NCBI GenBank assembly: GCA_025358125.1
Contig: JANYKS010000071.1
Coordinates: 1-52,000 of the forward strand
Reading direction: 5' to 3'
DNA from: Actinomycetes bacterium
GTDB taxonomy: Bacteria; Actinomycetota; Acidimicrobiia; Acidimicrobiales; Ilumatobacteraceae
DNA: 52,000 nt
Within the stretch, counting starts at the first letter, position 1. Each line of letters starts with the position of its first letter. Shown here in pieces: positions 50,401 through 52,000 of this stretch. Made by a program: the position numbers and the translations under genes. The notes under the pieces are model-generated. The model made no database searches. It was not told the origin of the DNA and saw only the letters and a program-made list of their open reading frames with translations.

Positions 50401-51645
50401 TCAGGCGGCGGTTGGTTCGAGGGTGGCTTGGTAGCCGAGTTCGGCGAGTCGGCGCACGAGGTGGTCGACTTGTCGTTGGGGGTCTTGGCGTTGTTGGAAG
50501 TGGTCGGGTCCGAGATCCCGGTAGTGCAGGTCGGAGTCGTTCATCAGGTGCCAGCAGATGGTGAGGATGCTGTGCGCGACTGCGACGGTTGCCCGGTTGG
50601 CCCCACGGCGGGTTTTGATCCGGTTGTATTGGGCGTTGAAGTACGAGTTCTTCGTCTTCGACGCCGATTTGGCTGCTTCGATCAGCGCCCGTCGGAGCCA
50701 GCGTCCCCCGGGGCGGGTGCCGGCGGGTTGTCGTTTCCCGGCTGATTCATGGTTGGCGGGTGCGACCCCGGCCCACGCACAGAGTTGAGCGGGGGTCGCG
50801 AACTTGGTCATGTCGCCACCGGTCTCGGCGATGACGATCTCGGCGGTCATGGTCTGGACACCGGGGATCTCACACATCCGCTCGATCGCTTCAGCGAAAG
50901 GGCCGGCACGACCGGTGATCTGCTCGCTCAACTCGTGAATGGTGGCATCAAGGAAATCGATGTGGGCGATGATCCGGGCGGCCAACACACTGTGATGCTC
51001 ACGCCAGTTCGCGGTCAACGCCTCAGCGAGCTGGGCGATCTTGGGACGCATCCTGCCTTTGGCCATATCGGCCAACACCGAAACGTTGCGTTGACCGGCG
51101 ATCAACCCTTCGATCATCTCCCTCGACGACTTCGACCACACCGTCGACGTCACCGACGTCAACTTCACACACGCATCCTGGAGCACCTTCTCCAACCGTT
51201 GGATCTCCCGGGCGCGGGCATCGATCTGGGTCTTGCGATAGCGGGACAGATCCCGCAACTCCCGGATCAACGGTGGCGGCACCAGGCTCGCACGGACCAT
51301 CCCGTGAGCGACCACGTCCGCCAACCAGACCGCGTCAGCGAGATCAGTCTTGCGGCCCGGCACGTTCTTCACATGCGACGCGTTGCAAACCCACAACTCG
51401 TCGAACATGCCCTCCAACCCGTAATACACCGGTTTCCAATACACCCCGGTCGCTTCCATCGCGACCGTGCTCACCTGATGATCCAGCAACCACAACCCGA
51501 GCTTGGCGACCCCGGCCGACGTCGTCGAGAACCGCTCCAAGTCATCGACAATCTCGCCAGTCCGGACATCGACCACCCGGGCACACGCTGTCACCGAGTC
51601 GCGATGGACATCCAGCCCAGCGACACGATCACGAATACGTTCCAT
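50401..51645 (-). CDS. IS110-family transposase (DEDD recombinase)
   Basis: 414 aa. AAGGAGG 6 bases before the ATG at 51645 fixes the start. The N-terminal RuvC-like DEDD domain has AGLDVHRDS, VAMEATGVYW and GRKTDLADAVWLAD; a coiled-coil follows, and the C-terminal Tnp20 domain has IPGVQTMTAEIVIAETG and WAGVAPANHESAG with the conserved Ser that does DNA exchange in this family. Full length, no frameshift, so probably active. IS110 recombinases are guided by a non-coding RNA from the element. Confidence 0.94.
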   Translation of the reverse strand: MERIRDRVAGLDVHRDSVTACARVVDVRTGEIVDDLERFSTTSAGVAKLGLWLLDHQVSTVAMEATGVYWKPVYYGLEGMFDELWVCNASHVKNVPGRKTDLADAVWLADVVAHGMVRASLVPPPLIRELRDLSRYRKTQIDARAREIQRLEKVLQDACVKLTSVTSTVWSKSSREMIEGLIAGQRNVSVLADMAKGRMRPKIAQLAEALTANWREHHSVLAARIIAHIDFLDATIHELSEQITGRAGPFAEAIERMCEIPGVQTMTAEIVIAETGGDMTKFATPAQLCAWAGVAPANHESAGKRQPAGTRPGGRWLRRALIEAAKSASKTKNSYFNAQYNRIKTRRGANRATVAVAHSILTICWHLMNDSDLHYRDLGPDHFQQRQDPQRQVDHLVRRLAELGYQATLEPTAA

Positions 51646-51880
51646 CTCTTTCCTCCTTGTCGTTTCGGTGCCCGCTCGGGAGGGGGACATACAAGATGGA
51701 ACCTGGGGTCCGTGCTCAAAAGCGACAATCAGAGGTCCCCCGAGACCCCCGCAGCCAGACTCACTTCGAGTTCAAGACTTCAAGCGATTCACGGTGACCA
51801 TGCCCGAACGAACCCCACCAGCATTTCATCCATCACCGGTGACCGCCAGGTCATATTGACTCACATGAACCAGGAACAGA
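51646..51880 (-). ncRNA. Possible IS110 bridge-RNA region
   Basis: No gene is visible upstream of the transposase. On its strand the region contains several potential stems: GGGGTC with GACCCC closing about 30 bases, CCCG-AG-CGGG, and repeated GGTGACC/GGTCACC-like blocks around 51800-51850. In the IS110 subgroup the bridge RNA is encoded between the left end and the transposase, so this is the expected place. The limits and structure are not established; the call rests on family knowledge. Confidence 0.35.
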
Positions 51881-51924
51881 CGGCGTGGGTGAGATGTCGA
51901 GATGCGGCTGATATGCAATCGAGA

Positions 51925-52000
51925 TGGGCGGCCGGGAACCGACCGGCGGAATGGGGCGGCCGGGAACCGACCGGCGGAATGGGGCCGGGAACCGACCGGC
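51925..52000. repeat. Tandem hairpin repeats running out of the window
   Basis: At least three copies of a 27-28-bp unit, at 51925-51951, 51952-51979 and from 51980 to the window end; the third lacks three bases. Each has GCCGG-7 nt-CCGGC, a 5-bp stem-loop, followed by CGGAAT in the first two. The array may continue past base 52000. It resembles a small palindromic repeat array. No spacers of variable sequence, so it is not CRISPR. Confidence 0.9.

Larger units (their letters stand above)
50300..51880 (-). mobile_element. IS110-family insertion sequence (ends not determined)
   Basis: Built around the IS110-type transposase at 50401-51645. IS110 elements lack terminal inverted repeats and usually make no target duplication, so the ends cannot be set by eye; the limits given are estimates from the normal size of about 1.5 kb. 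The long non-coding part before the transposase (51646 to about 51880) is where members of the IS110 subgroup encode their guide (bridge) RNA. Both flanks carry hairpin-forming tandem repeats (50127-50200 and 51925-52000). Confidence 0.6.

Noticed and set aside
51925..52000. CRISPR array
   Set aside because: The units are directly adjacent with no variable spacers, and no cas gene is present.

Overview
The window is a dense, high-GC chromosomal segment from an actinomycete, most likely a member of the Acidimicrobiia (Ilumatobacter-like). This placement is an inference from gene content, frequent GTG starts and gene order; no similarity search was run. Genes are short-spaced, and many neighbours are joined by ATGA, TGATG or TAAATG overlaps. 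I see no rRNA, tRNA, CRISPR array or phage. One IS110-family transposase gene lies near the right edge.

Layout. 1-4.6 kb: the 3' end of a DUF4350-type gene, MoxR ATPase, DUF58 protein, SpoIIM-like membrane protein and RDD protein, a known membrane-linked actinobacterial cluster. 4.6-5.8 kb: a secreted SGNH hydrolase. 5.9-14 kb: cysteine desulfurase and mnmA (tRNA 2-thiouridine), a secreted lipase, a membrane protein, a MetE-like protein and ligA; the desulfurase/mnmA/MetE-like/ligA set resembles the Mycobacterium Rv3025c-Rv3014c neighbourhood. 14-21 kb: small membrane protein, PASTA Ser/Thr kinase, SDR, NERD protein, membrane-anchored protein, MFS transporter, SCP2 protein. 21.2-24.2 kb: serA (interrupted by a one-base frameshift), pyrF, ferredoxin, sunset-domain protein. 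24.3-30 kb: leuA with a leader-peptide attenuator, homospermidine synthase coupled to a 59-aa small ORF, a hydrolase, and a Cys/Met-metabolism PLP enzyme. 30-34.1 kb: DEAD-box helicase, leuCD and a divergent IclR regulator. 34.3-40.1 kb: serine hydrolase lipoprotein, an unknown protein, nadABC, DUF2277 protein. 40.2-48.1 kb: FKBP lipoprotein, PAS-AraC regulator divergent from bifunctional putA, then greA-hydrolase-ABC1 kinase on the minus strand. 48.2-50.1 kb: leuB-ilvE. 50.1-52 kb: IS110-type element flanked on both sides by hairpin-forming tandem repeats.

How the genes work together. Leucine biosynthesis is split over three loci (leuA, leuCD, leuB-ilvE) that appear to use different controls: leuA by ribosome-mediated attenuation (leader peptide [10 protein letters not shown], then a 10-bp terminator hairpin), leuCD by an IclR-type repressor resembling LtbR/NdgR, and leuB-ilvE with no visible control. 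NAD synthesis is complete from aspartate to nicotinate mononucleotide (nadABC). The putA enzyme burns proline to glutamate.

The most unusual feature is a run of short tandem repeats with period 5 or 15 bp between 26.0 and 27.95 kb: AGCAC x9 in the leuA 5' UTR, 4 x 15 bp upstream of the leuA promoter, and 3.6 x 15 bp inside the small ORF before the homospermidine synthase. Another exact 15-bp duplication lies in the IclR gene. Other short tandem duplications (17, 28, 36 and 37 bp) occur elsewhere. Stretches of about 250 bases or more without a gene are 50129-50400 and 51646-52000 (both IS-associated, with hairpins and repeats) and 26021-26306 (leuA leader).
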